Origin: Rebecca billardiae RCC1528
Taxonomy: Eukaryota > Haptophyta
Reading direction: 5' to 3'
Assembly: GCA_965240325.2 (NCBI GenBank)
Contig: OZ251222.1
Location: 1-64,000 of the forward strand
DNA length: 64,000 nucleotides
Part shown: in pieces, positions 10,623 through 21,272 of the stretch
Position numbering within the stretch: the first letter of the stretch is position 1
Layout of the letters: each line of letters begins with the position of its first letter
Program-made: the position numbers and the translations under genes
The notes under the pieces: model-generated
Seen by the model: only the letters and a program-made list of their open reading frames with translations
Told to the model about the DNA's origin: nothing
Database searches by the model: none

Positions 10623-10993
10623 GGGCACAACACCGGCCGAGCCCTCGGCCCGGCGCGCCGCCGCCAGCCTGTGCTGAAAAGCCCAAGCCGTGCGCGGCAG
10701 GCCTGCGCGTGCGAGCGGCGATGGGCGTGGGCGGCGTTGCGCGGCGCGAAGTGGGCCAGGGGCATGTCAGCCTCGACTTCGCCGCGTCGCGCGCGGCCGA
10801 GCGCGCGCTCTGCGCGCGGGGCGCGCGACGCGAGGCGGGCGCTCGCGCACGCACGCGGCCATCCCATCCAGCGCCAACGGGCGGCGCCAGCGGAGGGACC
10901 TTCACTCGTCGAACGTGTGAAGGTCCCTCGAGACGTGTGAAGGTCCCAGTGGGAGGGACCTTCACACGAGTCCGAGTTCGGCCGTGCTCCCTC
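10142..10993 (+). repeat. 852-bp inverted repeat, right arm
   Basis: Reverse complement of 6325-7176. The palindromic motif cluster lies at its outer end (about 10892-10968). The arm overlaps the second tandem unit. Beyond 10993 the two flanks share nothing obvious. Confidence 0.9.
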
Positions 10994-11325
10994 GGACAGC
11001 GCTGCTCAGACTATCAGACGACCTATTGATTAGCCTATTCGATCGACTCGACTCAGGCTTGGACGCATGGTCTGACAGGCCGTCCACTCTGGACGGTACT
11101 TGCGTACGACCCCCATAGCGTCGTATTATAATAATTGTACGACACGCGACGCTGAGACAGCGCCGCTTGGCTGCCGCGGCCCGCCGTCGGGCCGTCGCAC
11201 CGTGACCGTCGGTCAAGCCATACTTGAGAACACGGGGGCACGGGCTGAGTGCCCAGCGTCGCCGTGGGCCGCTCGGTCCGAGGCGCGCGCCGCGGCCGCC
11301 GCGCTGGGCGCCGCGCCGCCGCGCC
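10994..11325. other. spacer, no gene seen
   Basis: Short region between the repeat arm and the 3' end of the minus-strand methyltransferase. It contains a small AT-rich patch near 11120-11145 and no recognisable feature. Confidence 0.5.
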
Positions 11326-12273
11326 TCACGGCGGGTAGGGCGGCCACGAGCCGGGCTCGGGGATGGCGCGGCAGTCCTGGTCCGGCCCGAGCACCGGCTT
11401 GAAGGCCCACGCGCGCGGCTTCTTGGCGGTGGTGAGCGTGTACGAGGTGATGGGCGAGGCGTCGCCGAGCGGGTTGAGGTAGGCGGTCTGGATCTCGCGC
11501 ATGTTCGCGCGCTCGAGCGCCTCGGTGTACTCGAGCATGTCGACGTTCTTGAAGTAGGAGGACACTTCCGGGAAGCGTCCGCCGAAGAGCGCCTTGAGCA
11601 GCCCGAGCTTGGTGCCGGTGAGCACGACGCCGCGCGGCCGCAGCACGCGCGCGGTCTCGGAGACGGAGAAGTCGAGGTCGGTCCAGAAGTACCAGCAGTT
11701 GAGGTGGTACACCACGTCGAAGTACCCGTCGTCGAACGGGAAGTAGTCCGCCACCGAGCCCGTGCGCAGCTGCACGCAGTCCTGGTCGAGTCCCTCGGCC
11801 TCGAGCGCGGCGCGCGCGGACTCGCACGCGGCGTGCGACATGTCCACGCCGATCACGAGCGCGCCGACCTCGCTGCAGCGCCGTGCCATCGCAGTGATCG
11901 CGCTGCCCCCGCCGAAGCCCAGCTCGAGCACGCGCGAGCCCTTCTTGAGCGGCACGCGGTGCACGAGGTCGGACGAGACGGCCGCGCTGAACGAGTCGGT
12001 CAGCTCCATCATGCGGTTGGCCTGCTCGGAGTCGGAGGTGGGGTAGGCGAGCTGCGAGGCAAACCACTCGAGTACCGGCAGCTCCGCCTCCTGCACGCCG
12101 TTCGCCATCTCCGCCATCCCCTCGCGGTCGGCGAGGTCGAGCAGCTCGCTCACCGCGCCGAGCGTCCCCGCATCCGGCGGCGCGCGCGCGCTCGAGAGCG
12201 CGCGCGCGAGCCGGGGCGGGCGGAGGTGACGGGCGGAGCACAGCGCCGACGCGCCACGCACGCGTGCGAGCAT
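11326..12273 (-). CDS. class I SAM-dependent methyltransferase, organelle-targeted
   Basis: A single-exon 315-aa protein starting at ATG 12273. The first 32 residues are rich in Arg, Ala and Ser with no acidic residue, like a mitochondrial or plastid presequence. The Rossmann-type methyltransferase core follows. Motif I is VLELGFGGG at residues 115-123, an acidic strand end follows in VIGVDMSH (ribose-binding Asp), and a motif IV-like FDVVYHLNCWYFW comes later. This matches the Methyltransf_11/25 type. The C-terminal region (PRAWAFKPVLG) is not diagnostic. The family methylates small molecules, lipids, quinone precursors or proteins, and nothing here fixes the substrate. Confidence 0.85.
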   Translation of the reverse strand: MLARVRGASALCSARHLRPPRLARALSSARAPPDAGTLGAVSELLDLADREGMAEMANGVQEAELPVLEWFASQLAYPTSDSEQANRMMELTDSFSAAVSSDLVHRVPLKKGSRVLELGFGGGSAITAMARRCSEVGALVIGVDMSHAACESARAALEAEGLDQDCVQLRTGSVADYFPFDDGYFDVVYHLNCWYFWTDLDFSVSETARVLRPRGVVLTGTKLGLLKALFGGRFPEVSSYFKNVDMLEYTEALERANMREIQTAYLNPLGDASPITSYTLTTAKKPRAWAFKPVLGPDQDCRAIPEPGSWPPYPP

Positions 12274-12640
12274 GCAAGCCGCCGCCCTGCGCCCCCCGCG
12301 CCGCGCGCGCGTGCGCTGGCTTGCGGCCGGCGCAGTCGCCCTCGACGGACTTCGGCTGCCGACTGCGCTTGCACACCTTGCCTGCCGCGAGGCGATGAAG
12401 GCTCGTGTCTACCCGGCTCTCCACCATGCGGCCTGACGGAACTGCCGCAGCCAAAGGTTCGTCAGACCTCCATGGCGGACTCCACCTCGGCGGGCGTCGG
12501 CGGCACCCGCGGCCGGCGGGGATGCGGGCGGCCATGGACAGGCGCTCGCGGCAAAGGTGCGACGGGCTTCGGCATGCGCGCGCTCGACGCCCTCCGCCGG
12601 TGCTTCGCCCGTCGCCCGCACGCCGCTCGGGCTCAGCGGC
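12274..12640. other. spacer between two minus-strand genes
   Basis: Upstream flank of the methyltransferase and 3' flank of the LRR/IQ gene. GC-rich, with no recognisable coding segment on either strand. Confidence 0.5.
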
Positions 12641-15600
12641 TCAGCCGATGGGCGGCAGCGAGTCTGGCACCTGGCCGTTGTTCACGGACGCGCCGTTCGA
12701 CGAGGCGAGCGCCGCGGCGAGGGCGATGCCCCCGCCGTCCGAGGCGGTCGAGCTGTACGTCGCCGCCGAGCGCGCCGTGCGCGCCGTCCAGCCCGTGTCC
12801 GCCTGCTCGGAGCGCTGCGGCGAGCTGCCGTCGTCGCGCGGCGCGCGGCCGGCGCCTGCGCCGGCGCCGCCGTCGTCGCTCGAGCTGAGCTCGTCCGCAA
12901 AGACGTTGGCGGAGGCGGAGGTGGGCCGCGACGGGAACATGTCGCTCCCGCCGTCCGCCGGCCCGCGCGAGCGCCCGCGCGGGCGGCCGCCCTCCGCGCT
13001 CGCGCCGCCGCCCGAGCCGCGGCTCTGCGCGCGCGACGACTCGGCCTCCCACGCGGCGCGCAGCTGCGCGCGCTGCGCGGCCGCGGCGGCCGCGGCGTGG
13101 TAGCTGCTGCCGCCCGAGCGCGCGGCGGCCTCCTGGATCGCGCTCGCCTTGGCGCGCATCTCGCGCAGCTGCCGCGAGCGGAAGCGCACGTAGTCCGCCT
13201 CGTACTGCTCCGCCAGCGTGCGCTCCATCAGCCTCGACGCGAGCGCGCGCCGCTCGGCCGCGAGCGAGCGGCGGCGCGCGTTGAGGTCCTCGCGCTCCGC
13301 CGCCTGCCGGCTGCGCGCGCGCGCGCGGAGAGGGGGGCGGCGGCGGGGCGCGCGGGGGCGGCGTCAGCCTCGGCCGCGCGGCGATGCGGCTTTGGCGCGC
13401 GCGCGCGCACACGCGCGCGCGCCGCAGGGCGCGCGCGCACGTGATGGAGCCGACCGCGCGCTCGGTGCGCACGCGCTCGGCCACGCGGCCGTTGGCCGCG
13501 CGCGCCGCCTCCTTGGCGCGCGCCACGTCGGTCGTGCGCATCTGCTTGGCGACGAGGTTGTGCGACTGCACGAAGGACGACTCGAAGACGCCCTGCGAGC
13601 GCAGCCGCGCGACGCGCCGCCGGCGCGCGCGCACCTTCGCCGCGCGCTCGGCGGCGAGGCTCGCCTCGCGCGCGGCGGCGGCCCTGCGCGCCGCGTCCGC
13701 CTCGTCGCGCTCGACGGCGGCGACCGCGCGCCGCCGCGCCGCCTCCTCGATGTCGTCCTCCGCCGCCTCGAGCCGCGCGCGCTGCGCCGCCTCACGTCGA
13801 TACGCCACTGCGGTGCGCGTTTCGATCTCGCGCTCGAGCGCGCCCAGCTGCGCCATCTCCGCCGCGCCGACGGCCTCCTCGAGCGCGCGCGTCGCGACGA
13901 AGGTGCGCACGCGCGCGAGCAGCCGCACGCCGTGCGAGTGCGCCGGCGTGATCGGCGCCTGCGCCACCGCGCGCCGACGCGCCGCCTGGTGCGCGAGCCG
14001 CGCCTCGCGGATGGCGCGCTCGGCCAGCTCCGAGTCGACGCGCACGCGCGCCGCGATCGCCGCGCGCGCGTGCGCGTCGGCGCCCTCGCCGCGCGCCGCG
14101 CGGTGCGGCGCGAAGCCGCGCAGCCCGAGCGCGCCCGCCTGCGCGCCCAGCAGCCGCACCACCGACGCCACACCCAGGCCGGGCGGCGCGTGCGCGCGGC
14201 CGGCCGCGCGCCGCGCCGCGCCCGGCACGCGCGTGCGCGCGAGCTCGAGCGAGCCCACGCGGAAGAAGGAGCCGGCGAACTCGTCCAGGTCGATGGTGGG
14301 CTCGCCCTCCTCCGCCGCGACCAGCCGCTCGTACCGCCACAGCCCGCGCGACCACTTGGAGCCCGCCGCCTCTGCGAGGTAGCGCCGCCGCAGCAGCCGC
14401 GCGAGGTAGGCGCGCGCCGCGCACTGGATGCGGATGGCGGCGAGCTCGCGCGCCATCTCGGCGCGCGTAAGGAGGAGCGGGCGGCGCGGGCGCAGCACGG
14501 ACGCGCTCGCCACCTCGAGCAGCGCCGCGCGCAGCCGCAGCTCCTGACGACGCGCGCGCGAGCGGCGGCGGGCGGCGCCGTCGGCGCGGGTGGCGCGCGT
14601 CAGCGTCAGCGCGGCGCGCGCGGGCGGCGGGCGGCGGTCGGCGCGCGGTCGGCGCGGCGCGAGCGCGGCGCGGCGCGAGCGCGGCGCACCTCGACGCTGG
14701 GGAACTGCAGCGCGACGATCGTGCCCGCGCCGTACACCATGCTGTCCGCGCCCTCGTCGAGCGGCGGCGCCGCCCCACCCTCGCCCTCCGCGCCTCCCCC
14801 GCCGCCGTCCGCGTCCGCGTCCGCGTCGGCCGCGGCCGCGGGCGGCAGCTGCCTCACGCCTACACGCAGCAGTGCGGACGGCAGCGGCGTGGGCGCGTGC
14901 GCGAGCTCGCCGGCCGCCAGCATCGCGTGCGCCTGGAACGAGTCGATCTCGATGAGCTCGGCGACGCGCGCGTCGCGCAGCACCCAGCCCGGCAGCGCGC
15001 GCGGCGGCCGGCCGAACGCCGGCGTCGCCGCGTCCGCGCCGACCGGGCTGACGAGCGCGCGCGTGCCGCCATCGTCTGTGGCGGCGAGCGTGTACGTCAG
15101 AGGGTGGCGCTCCGGCCACAGCCCGCGGCCCGGGAGGCCGCCGACGACCCACGCGCGGCGCGAGAGGGGCGGCCACTTGACGTGCGCCCAGTCCGCGTCG
15201 CGCACCATGTGCGCGTGCGCGTACGCCACCGCGCCGCCGCCGCCGCCGAGCGCGAGCACGCGGCCGTGCGCCGCGTGGAGCGCGCGCGAGTGCGCGCGCA
15301 GCAGGGCTGCTCGGTAGCGCCGCTGCAGGGCGCGCGCCGCACGCGCCTCGAGCGCGCACGCGGCGAGCGAGGGCGTGCGCCACGAGTGGAAGGGGCGGAG
15401 CAGCGGGCCGCCCTCCTCCGGCGGCGGCGCCTCCGCCGCCCAGCCCGGCGCCGCCTCCACGTGCGCCAGCGGCGTCGCGCCGCGCGGCAGCCGCGCGCGC
15501 GCCAGCAGGCCGCGCGCCGCCCGCTGCAGCTCGAGCGCGGCGGCGGTGCGCTCGACCGACGGCTGCGAGAGCGGGAAGACGAGCGAGTCGAGGAGCTTCT

Positions 15601-16072
15601 GCCGGTGCACGATGGAGGCGAGCGCGGGCGCCGCCGCCACCGCCGCCTCGATCACCATGTGCGCCGAGTCCGCCGACGAGCGCCGCCGCGAGCCGCGCCG
15701 CGCGCCGCCGCCGCCGCCGGCCGCGCCGCCGTCCGCGCTGGGCTCGCGGCTGCCGCGCCGCCGCTCGCTGCGTCGGCGCTCGCTGCCTCGGCGCGAGGCG
15801 GGCGCGGCCGCGGGCGCGGCCGCCGCCTCGCCGGCGTCGGCGCCGGGCGGCGTGCCGCTGGGCGCCTCCTCCTCCTCGCCGCCCTCCTCGTCCTCCTCGT
15901 CCTCCTCGTCCTCCGAGCCCTCCTCCTCCTCCTCCTCCTCCTCCTCCTCCTCCTCCTCCTCCGACCCCTCCGAGCCCTCAGAGCCCTCAGAGCATTGCTC
16001 TGAGCATTGCTCTGAGGGCCCTGAGCCGGAGCGGGCGGAGGCGGAGCCCGAGCGCTCGGCCGGCGCGACGTC

Positions 16073-16103
<31 letters not shown>

Positions 16104-18131
16104 CCCGAGCCGCGCCGGCTGCCGCCCGCCTTCGCCCGCCCAAAGCTGCCGCTGCCCCCCGCCGCCGCCGCCTCCGCCTCCGCCGCCTCCGCCTCGGCCG
16201 CCCCCGCGGTTGAGGTGGCGCCGCCGCCATCCATCTCCGCGACGGCCTCGGCGATCACGGCGGCGCGCAGCGCGCACACCTCGAGCAGCGCGATGGCGTG
16301 GTCGACGGAGGGCAGCCGCACGCGCACCAGCCGGCGCTGCGCGTGCATCGTCCCCAGGTGCGTCAGCGAGCGGTTGGGCAGCTCGCGCGCGAGCGCCGCG
16401 CGCAGCGCGCGGCCGTCGGCGCGCGTGGCGCGCACGCCGCCGCGCGGCCGCAGCGCGCGCAGCGTGTCGGCGTCGGGCGTGGCGAGGCCGCTCGCGCGCT
16501 GGATGGACGAGCGCGCGGCGGCGGGGTCGACCGGCGGCTCCGCGCCCTCGGCCTCCGCCGCCGGCGCCGCCGCCGGCGCCGCCGCCACCGCCGGCGCCGC
16601 GCCGCCCGCCCTGCGCGCGCCCACCAACAGCGCGCGCAGCACCGCGCAGCCGCCAGGCAGCTCGGCGACGCGCGCCTCGGCCGCCACGCGCTCGGCGGGC
16701 GGCATGGCGAGGGCGAAGTAGTCGGAGGCCTGCTCGGCGGGCTCCGCGCCGCCCGCCCCGTCCGCCGGCCGCGCGAACCCCGCCTCGCTCGCCGCCGCCG
16801 CCACCTCGCGCAGCAGCGGCCGCAGCTGGCTCATCTGCGACGCCTGCACAAACAGGAGCGGGTGCGGGCCCAGCCGCGCGCCCAGCGCCTCGCGGCTGGC
16901 GCCGAGGCGCGCGGCGGCGCGCGCGGCGGCGGCGGGCGCGAGCGCGCGCAGCCGCTCCGCCTCCGCGCGCAGCGCGCCCTTGCGCAGCGCCTCGGACCGC
17001 GCCTTGAGCCGCGAGACCGCGTGGCCGCGCGCGCGCCGCCCTCTCCAGACGCGCTGCACGACTGCCGCGCACGCGTGCGCGCGCGCGCGCCACTCGCGCA
17101 GCGCGCGGCGGACGGAGCCGCCCTTGAGGTAGCGCTGCAGCTGCATCACCACCGACTCGCGCGCGTGCAGCCGCTTCACGTGCCGCACCTCGCGCCGCAG
17201 CTGCTCGCGCAGCTCCGTCGCCGTCTGCCCCGGCCCCTGCCGCAGCTGCCACGCGTCCTCGTCCACGCGGCCGCGCGCCGAGAGCCGGCCGTACCGCGCG
17301 CCGAAGCGGACGCCCTCGATGAGCTCCTCGTCGGAGATCACGTGCGCGTCGAGCGCGCGCAGCGGGATGAACGTGTTCACCACGAAGTGCCGGTAGCTCG
17401 GGTGCTCCGCCACGGGGCACGCGTGCAGCGTCAGCCGCAGCAGCGACGGGATCGATTGCTGAGCGCGAGCGCGCACGGCCGCGGTGGAGGCGCGCGCGAG
17501 GGCGCGCGGCGTGAGCGCGCGCGCGCTGCGGCGCGGGCGGCGCGCGCCCAGCCTCCCATCCCCGCGCCGCGCCGCCGCGCCGTGTGCGCGCCCAACGCCG
17601 CGCGCACCAGCGAGGCGACCGTGCGAAGCGCCTTGAGCGGGTTGTGGTGCAGATGCAACACCTGCAGCTGCGTGAGCTGCGCCCACCAGTCGGCGGGCGG
17701 GAGCGTGGCGAGCTTGTTGTGGCTCAGGTCCAGCTTGCGCAGGAACGGGATGCGGAACAGCGACGCTGCGGGGCGCGGCAGGCGGCGGCGAGGGCACACT
17801 CGCGGCTCAGGCGCGGCGGCGCGCACCGCCGCGGCCGCGGCCTCTCGCTCGCTCGGCGCGCGCGCGCGGCGGCGGGCAGCGTACGTGGCAAGCGGTTGAG
17901 CAGGTTGTGCTGCAGGTTGACGATCTCGAGCTTGGGGCACATCGCGCCGAGCGGGTGCCCCATGTCTGTGAGCTGCAGCCGGCTCAGGTCGACCGCCGTC
18001 GCCTCCTCGGGCGCGAGGCCGTACGTGCGCGAGGCGATGAGCTCCTGCGTGAGGTCCTGGCCGGACTCGCTCGCGCGCGAGGCGTGGTCCTTGACGAGCG
18101 TCTCGCGCACATGCGGCGCCGAGGCCTGCAT
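12641..18131 (-). CDS. LRRIQ3-like leucine-rich repeat and IQ-motif protein, five exons
   Basis: Exons by hand: 18131-17885, 17765-17608, 17458-14690, 14543-13441 and 13310-12641. They total 4947 nt, giving 1648 aa in frame. All four introns are GT-AG; donors are GTACGC once and GTGCGC three times. The start is ATG 18131 (MQASAPHVRE). Residues about 50-135 hold LRRs (LRKLDLSHNKLATLP). Next comes a capping segment, HPSYRHFVVN...LDAHVISDEELIEG, that closely recalls vertebrate LRRIQ3. IQ-type calmodulin-binding motifs lie near residues 265, 780, 845 and 1095 (IRIQCAARAYLARLL). A Glu-rich run of about 30 residues lies near 635-665, encoded by a TCC tract on the plus strand. The exon 4-5 region is a long Arg/Glu/Ala coiled coil. 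LRR-IQ proteins of this kind are mainly ciliary or axonemal, so a flagellar role is likely. Low-complexity inserts make it far longer than LRRIQ3. Confidence 0.75.
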
Positions 18132-18326
18132 CGCCGCGCGCCCCAACCGGGATGCGCCACCCCAACCGCCCGCGTGCGAGCGATGGCGGCTTTCGAAACT
18201 GTCACACTCATTCACAGCCCGGAACGGGCGAATCGGACACTACTGCGGCCGCCATCTTGGCGCGCCCAGGTGACCCGCCCGCATCGTCGCCGCGCACCGC
18301 GCCGCGACGACGCGCGGCGGGCCGGG
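18132..18326. promoter_or_regulatory. putative shared promoter of a divergent gene pair
   Basis: Only 195 bp separates the start codons of the LRR/IQ gene (minus) and the Siw14-type phosphatase (plus), so both 5' UTRs and promoters must fit here or overlap upstream coding DNA. It contains GAATCGGACACTACTGCGGCCGCC-like GC-rich sequence with no TATA box. Bidirectionality is inferred from layout only. Confidence 0.4.
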
Positions 18327-19046
18327 ATGGGCCCGCCGGCGCCGCTCGTGCCGCCGGACAACTTCTCGATGGTGTGGCACGGCGTGTACCGCTCCGGCTT
18401 CCCCACCAAGAAGAACCTCCACTTTCTGCGCACGGTCGGGATCCGCTCGGTGCTGTGCCTCTGCCCGGAGGACTACCCGGAGTCGTCGATGGCCTTCTTC
18501 AGGGAGAACGGGATCTCGCTGATCCAGCACGGGGTGGACGGGAACAAGGCGCCCGACGACCGCGTCGGCGCGTTCATGAGCCACGAGATCGTCGCGGACG
18601 CGCTCGCGTCCGTGATGGACCCGGCCAACCACCCTCTGCTCATCCACTGCAACCAGGGCAAGCACCGCACGGGCACGCTGGTCGGCTGCCTGCGCAAGGT
18701 GCAGCGCTGGTCGCTCGTCGCCATCTTCGAGGAGTACCGACGCTTCGCCGGCGAGAAGAGCCGCGTCGTCGACCTGCAGTTCATCGAGCTCTTCGACACG
18801 TCGACGCTCCCAGTCCGGCCGGCACGCGCGCCCAGCGCCGAGAGCGTTGAGCACGCGGCGGCGGAGGCGGCGGCGACGGCCGCCGGCGCCGACGGCGGCG
18901 GGTCGCTCGCAGAGCAGGGCGACGCCCGGCGGGCTCGGCCCGGCGCGAGCGAGGAGTCGTCGTCGCACGCCCCGCTTGGCGCCGACGGCAGGCGCCAGGC
19001 CCAGATCCCCGCCGCGGCGCGAGAAGCGGTGGCAGCGCAGTTGTAG
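18327..19046 (+). CDS. Siw14-type (PFA-DSP) atypical dual-specificity phosphatase
   Basis: A single-exon 239-aa protein. ATG 18327 (MGPPAPLVPPDNF) was chosen because the family core starts a few residues later with NFSMVWHGVYRSGFP. The CX5R loop is HCNQGKHRTG, with catalytic C108 and R114. The Lys and His inside the loop are typical of plant and fungal PFA-DSPs, whose Siw14 branch removes the 5-beta-phosphate from inositol pyrophosphates. CLCPEDYPESSMAFF matches the usual general-acid region. The last 80 residues are a low-complexity Ala/Gly/Ser tail absent from the compact yeast enzyme. It is likely cytosolic. The N-terminal spacing to the divergent LRR/IQ gene is 195 bp. Confidence 0.88.
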   Translation: MGPPAPLVPPDNFSMVWHGVYRSGFPTKKNLHFLRTVGIRSVLCLCPEDYPESSMAFFRENGISLIQHGVDGNKAPDDRVGAFMSHEIVADALASVMDPANHPLLIHCNQGKHRTGTLVGCLRKVQRWSLVAIFEEYRRFAGEKSRVVDLQFIELFDTSTLPVRPARAPSAESVEHAAAEAAATAAGADGGGSLAEQGDARRARPGASEESSSHAPLGADGRRQAQIPAAAREAVAAQL

Positions 19047-19381
19047 TCCAAGCTACTCACTACTCACTAGTCGTGGCAGCGGAGCCCCAAGCATCAAGAG
19101 GCTTCTGCGAGGCGGCCCGGCTGCCCCACGGACCACGGTGGCGAACAAGCTAGCCACAGCCCACAGTGTGCTAGCTAGGTGCCCGTGTGACTGTGCGTTG
19201 GTGGAGATGACCATAGTGGGTGGGAGTCGGGAGACACGAGTCGTACTGTACAAGTACGACTGCTGCTGATTAATTAATGCCTGAGATTCGAAACGGAAAC
19301 CGCGCCGACTTTCTGCAATCCGCAGCGACCTGACGCCGCCCCGAGCCGGCCGGCCGCAACGCCTGCCTGCCGCTACCCGCC
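19047..19381. other. spacer, no gene seen
   Basis: 335 bp between the phosphatase stop and the EF-hand gene start. It turns AT-richer near 19260 (TTAATTAATG). No feature beyond the expected UTRs. Confidence 0.5.
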
Positions 19382-20501
19382 ATGTTCACGGGCGGTACAA
19401 CCTCCGCGTCGGAGGCGCGGCGGCCCACGATCTCGGACGTCGACCTCAAGAAGCTGGACCTCGACAATGATGGTCAGCTCGACGAGGAGGAGGTGAAGGC
19501 GCTCAAGCACCTCTTCCTTCAGGGCTCGGACGGATCGGACCCTGAGATTGAGTTCTTTGCTAACGAGCGCGCGCGCAAGATGGCGACGTGGCAGAACACG
19601 TCGCTGCTCACGGCGCTCTTCCTCACGTTCACGGTCCCCATGGCGCACGAGGTGCGCGCATGCCCGCGTGTGGCGCCAGCCCTGCGCACCGCTGCGTGCA
19701 GCGGCTGACAACCGTGGCGAGCGTGCGCGCGCCCGGTCACCCCATGCCGTCCAGCCGCCCCAGCTGACGAGCGGCGGCTTTCAGCTGCTCTTCTCGATCT
19801 TCAATGGCGCCGCCATCTTCTTCCAGCTCTTCGGCCTCGCCATGACCGTGCAGCTCATGATCAAGCTGGAGCAGGCGGGCGGCGGTGCGGTCGCCACCGT
19901 CGCGTTCATGCGCTCGCCGATGATGACCGCCGTGGACATGACGGCGTACGCGTGCTCCTACGGTGCGCGCAGCAACGCGCACCGCGCGGCCCGCACGTCC
20001 TTGCGCGCGCATCGGCGGCTGCCTACCTCGCTTCGCCGACGCTCGCCCTCATCCGCCCCGCCCTGGCGCACGTCTGTGCCGCTTTGGTGCGCGCAGGCAT
20101 CCAGCTGTGGGCAACGGCCCTCGCGATCGTGATGCTCGTCCTCGGCTCGGTGGAGTGGGAGACGCGGGACACCGCGTGGCACGCATGTGCGCGCCGAGCC
20201 GTGCGAGCTGTGCCCCGCCGCTATGCCGCCCGGCACGCGCGCGAGAATGCCGCGCGCGCTCGCGCTGACCCACCGTACTGCGCGCGCCCGTCATGGCGTT
20301 TGGGTCTTTGCCGGCCTTGCGCCCACCGCCCTCCCTCCCGCCGGACGGTACGCAGGGATCTCGCCGATGATCGTCTTCGCCATCGGCACGATCACGTACA
20401 TCGGCGTCGTGATCATCACCAACATGGCAAAAAACCGCGCGCAAAAGGTCGAGTCCAAAGCGCTCAAGGCGCTGCGCGAGGCGCAGCGCAAGGGCTCGTA
20501 G
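19382..20501 (+). CDS. EF-hand membrane protein, four exons
   Basis: Exons 19382-19651, 19764-19962, 20097-20186 and 20356-20501 total 705 nt, giving 234 aa. All three donors read GTGCGCGC and all acceptors CAG; each junction keeps frame. Residues 26-37 are a canonical EF-hand loop (DLDNDGQLDEEE: D26, D28, D30, G31, L33, D34, E37), so Ca2+ binding is expected. About four hydrophobic segments follow: LLTALFLTFTVPM, then FQLLFSIFNGAAIFFQLFGL, then IQLWATALAIVMLVLGSV, and finally MIVFAIGTITYIGVVIIT. The tail is basic (KNRAQKVESKALKALREAQ). I do not recognise the family. It looks like a Ca2+-sensing integral membrane protein, and localisation is unknown because no signal peptide precedes the EF-hand. 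Confidence 0.75.
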
Positions 20502-20793
20502 GCGTATTAGGCACGCTGGCAGGGCAGCACCACACGCCGGCTAGCGGCTGTGTCCTGCGTGCACCGCCCGCAGCGTTCACAGGCAGCTTCACTGGCCGAT
20601 CGGCCGAGCTGCCCGCGTCGTGGCGGTCGTCGTCCACTGCTGCGCGTTGGCAGCATCATTGCGCGCTCAGCCCTGAACCGTCCCCAACTGCCCTGCCTGT
20701 GGCTGTGACACTCCGACGTCCGCGGAGACATCAGACAGGACTAGGAGTCGCCGGCACATATACTACTAAATTATAATGTCATATTACTGCCTA
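20502..20793. other. 3' flank of EF-hand gene
   Basis: Downstream UTR-like DNA that becomes AT-rich towards 20770. No gene. The last 20 nt (20772-20791) resemble the sequence at 21271-21289 that follows the MITE-like element. Confidence 0.5.
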
Positions 20794-21270
20794 GTGGGGT
20801 CAGAGCTCCGACCGTTACACTCCCGCGAGTGACACAATCTCCCGAAATCTCGAAATAAGAAATATCTCCTCTATTTATATATATATAGCGATAACTTGTT
20901 TGAGTAGTATGTATCGCGTAATCACGTTTACGAGTTCGTTTAGGCTTAATTCCAGGGTGTAGAATCCGCCTGTGCCAATTTCAGGCTGCGCCAAAATGTG
21001 ATCTAGCCGACGGTGCGATTCTGGTGCAAATAGCGAGATCACCTTGGAGATCTATAGTGTATCTCCCCTACTAATGTTGCCGAGATCGCGTCGAGATTGA
21101 GGTCGTATATCTCCAGTTACCAGTATGTGACATTTTTTCGCAAAACTTATCAGCGTGACCCCAGGTCATTTCAGGCGAATATTGACATCCCGAAGTTTGA
21201 GAGCCTCGTCTCAAGACGACAGAAAGTTGGATTTTGGGCCACACACCCCACAGTGGGGCTCTGACCCCTC
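20794..21270. mobile_element. MITE-like element with inverted ends and TA target site
   Basis: The left end reads GTGGGGTCAGAGCTCC. The right end, reverse-complemented, reads GAGGGGTCAGAGCCCC, an imperfect 16-bp terminal inverted repeat. TA dinucleotides flank both ends (20792-20793 and 21271-21272), the target duplication typical of Tc1/mariner-type elements. The 477-bp interior is AT-rich compared with its surroundings and encodes no protein, so it would be non-autonomous. An imperfect 19-20 nt similarity of the two flanks (20772-20791 and 21271-21289) could instead mark a longer duplication. Confidence 0.6.
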
Positions 21271-21272
21271 TA

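Noticed and set aside
12633-17899. Very long open frames on the opposite strand and in alternative frames of the LRR/IQ gene (for example the 533- and 699-codon plus-strand frames)
   Set aside because: High GC removes stop codons from all frames. These translations are Arg/Ala/Pro strings with no domain, while the minus strand gives LRR, IQ and coiled-coil motifs across matched splice sites.
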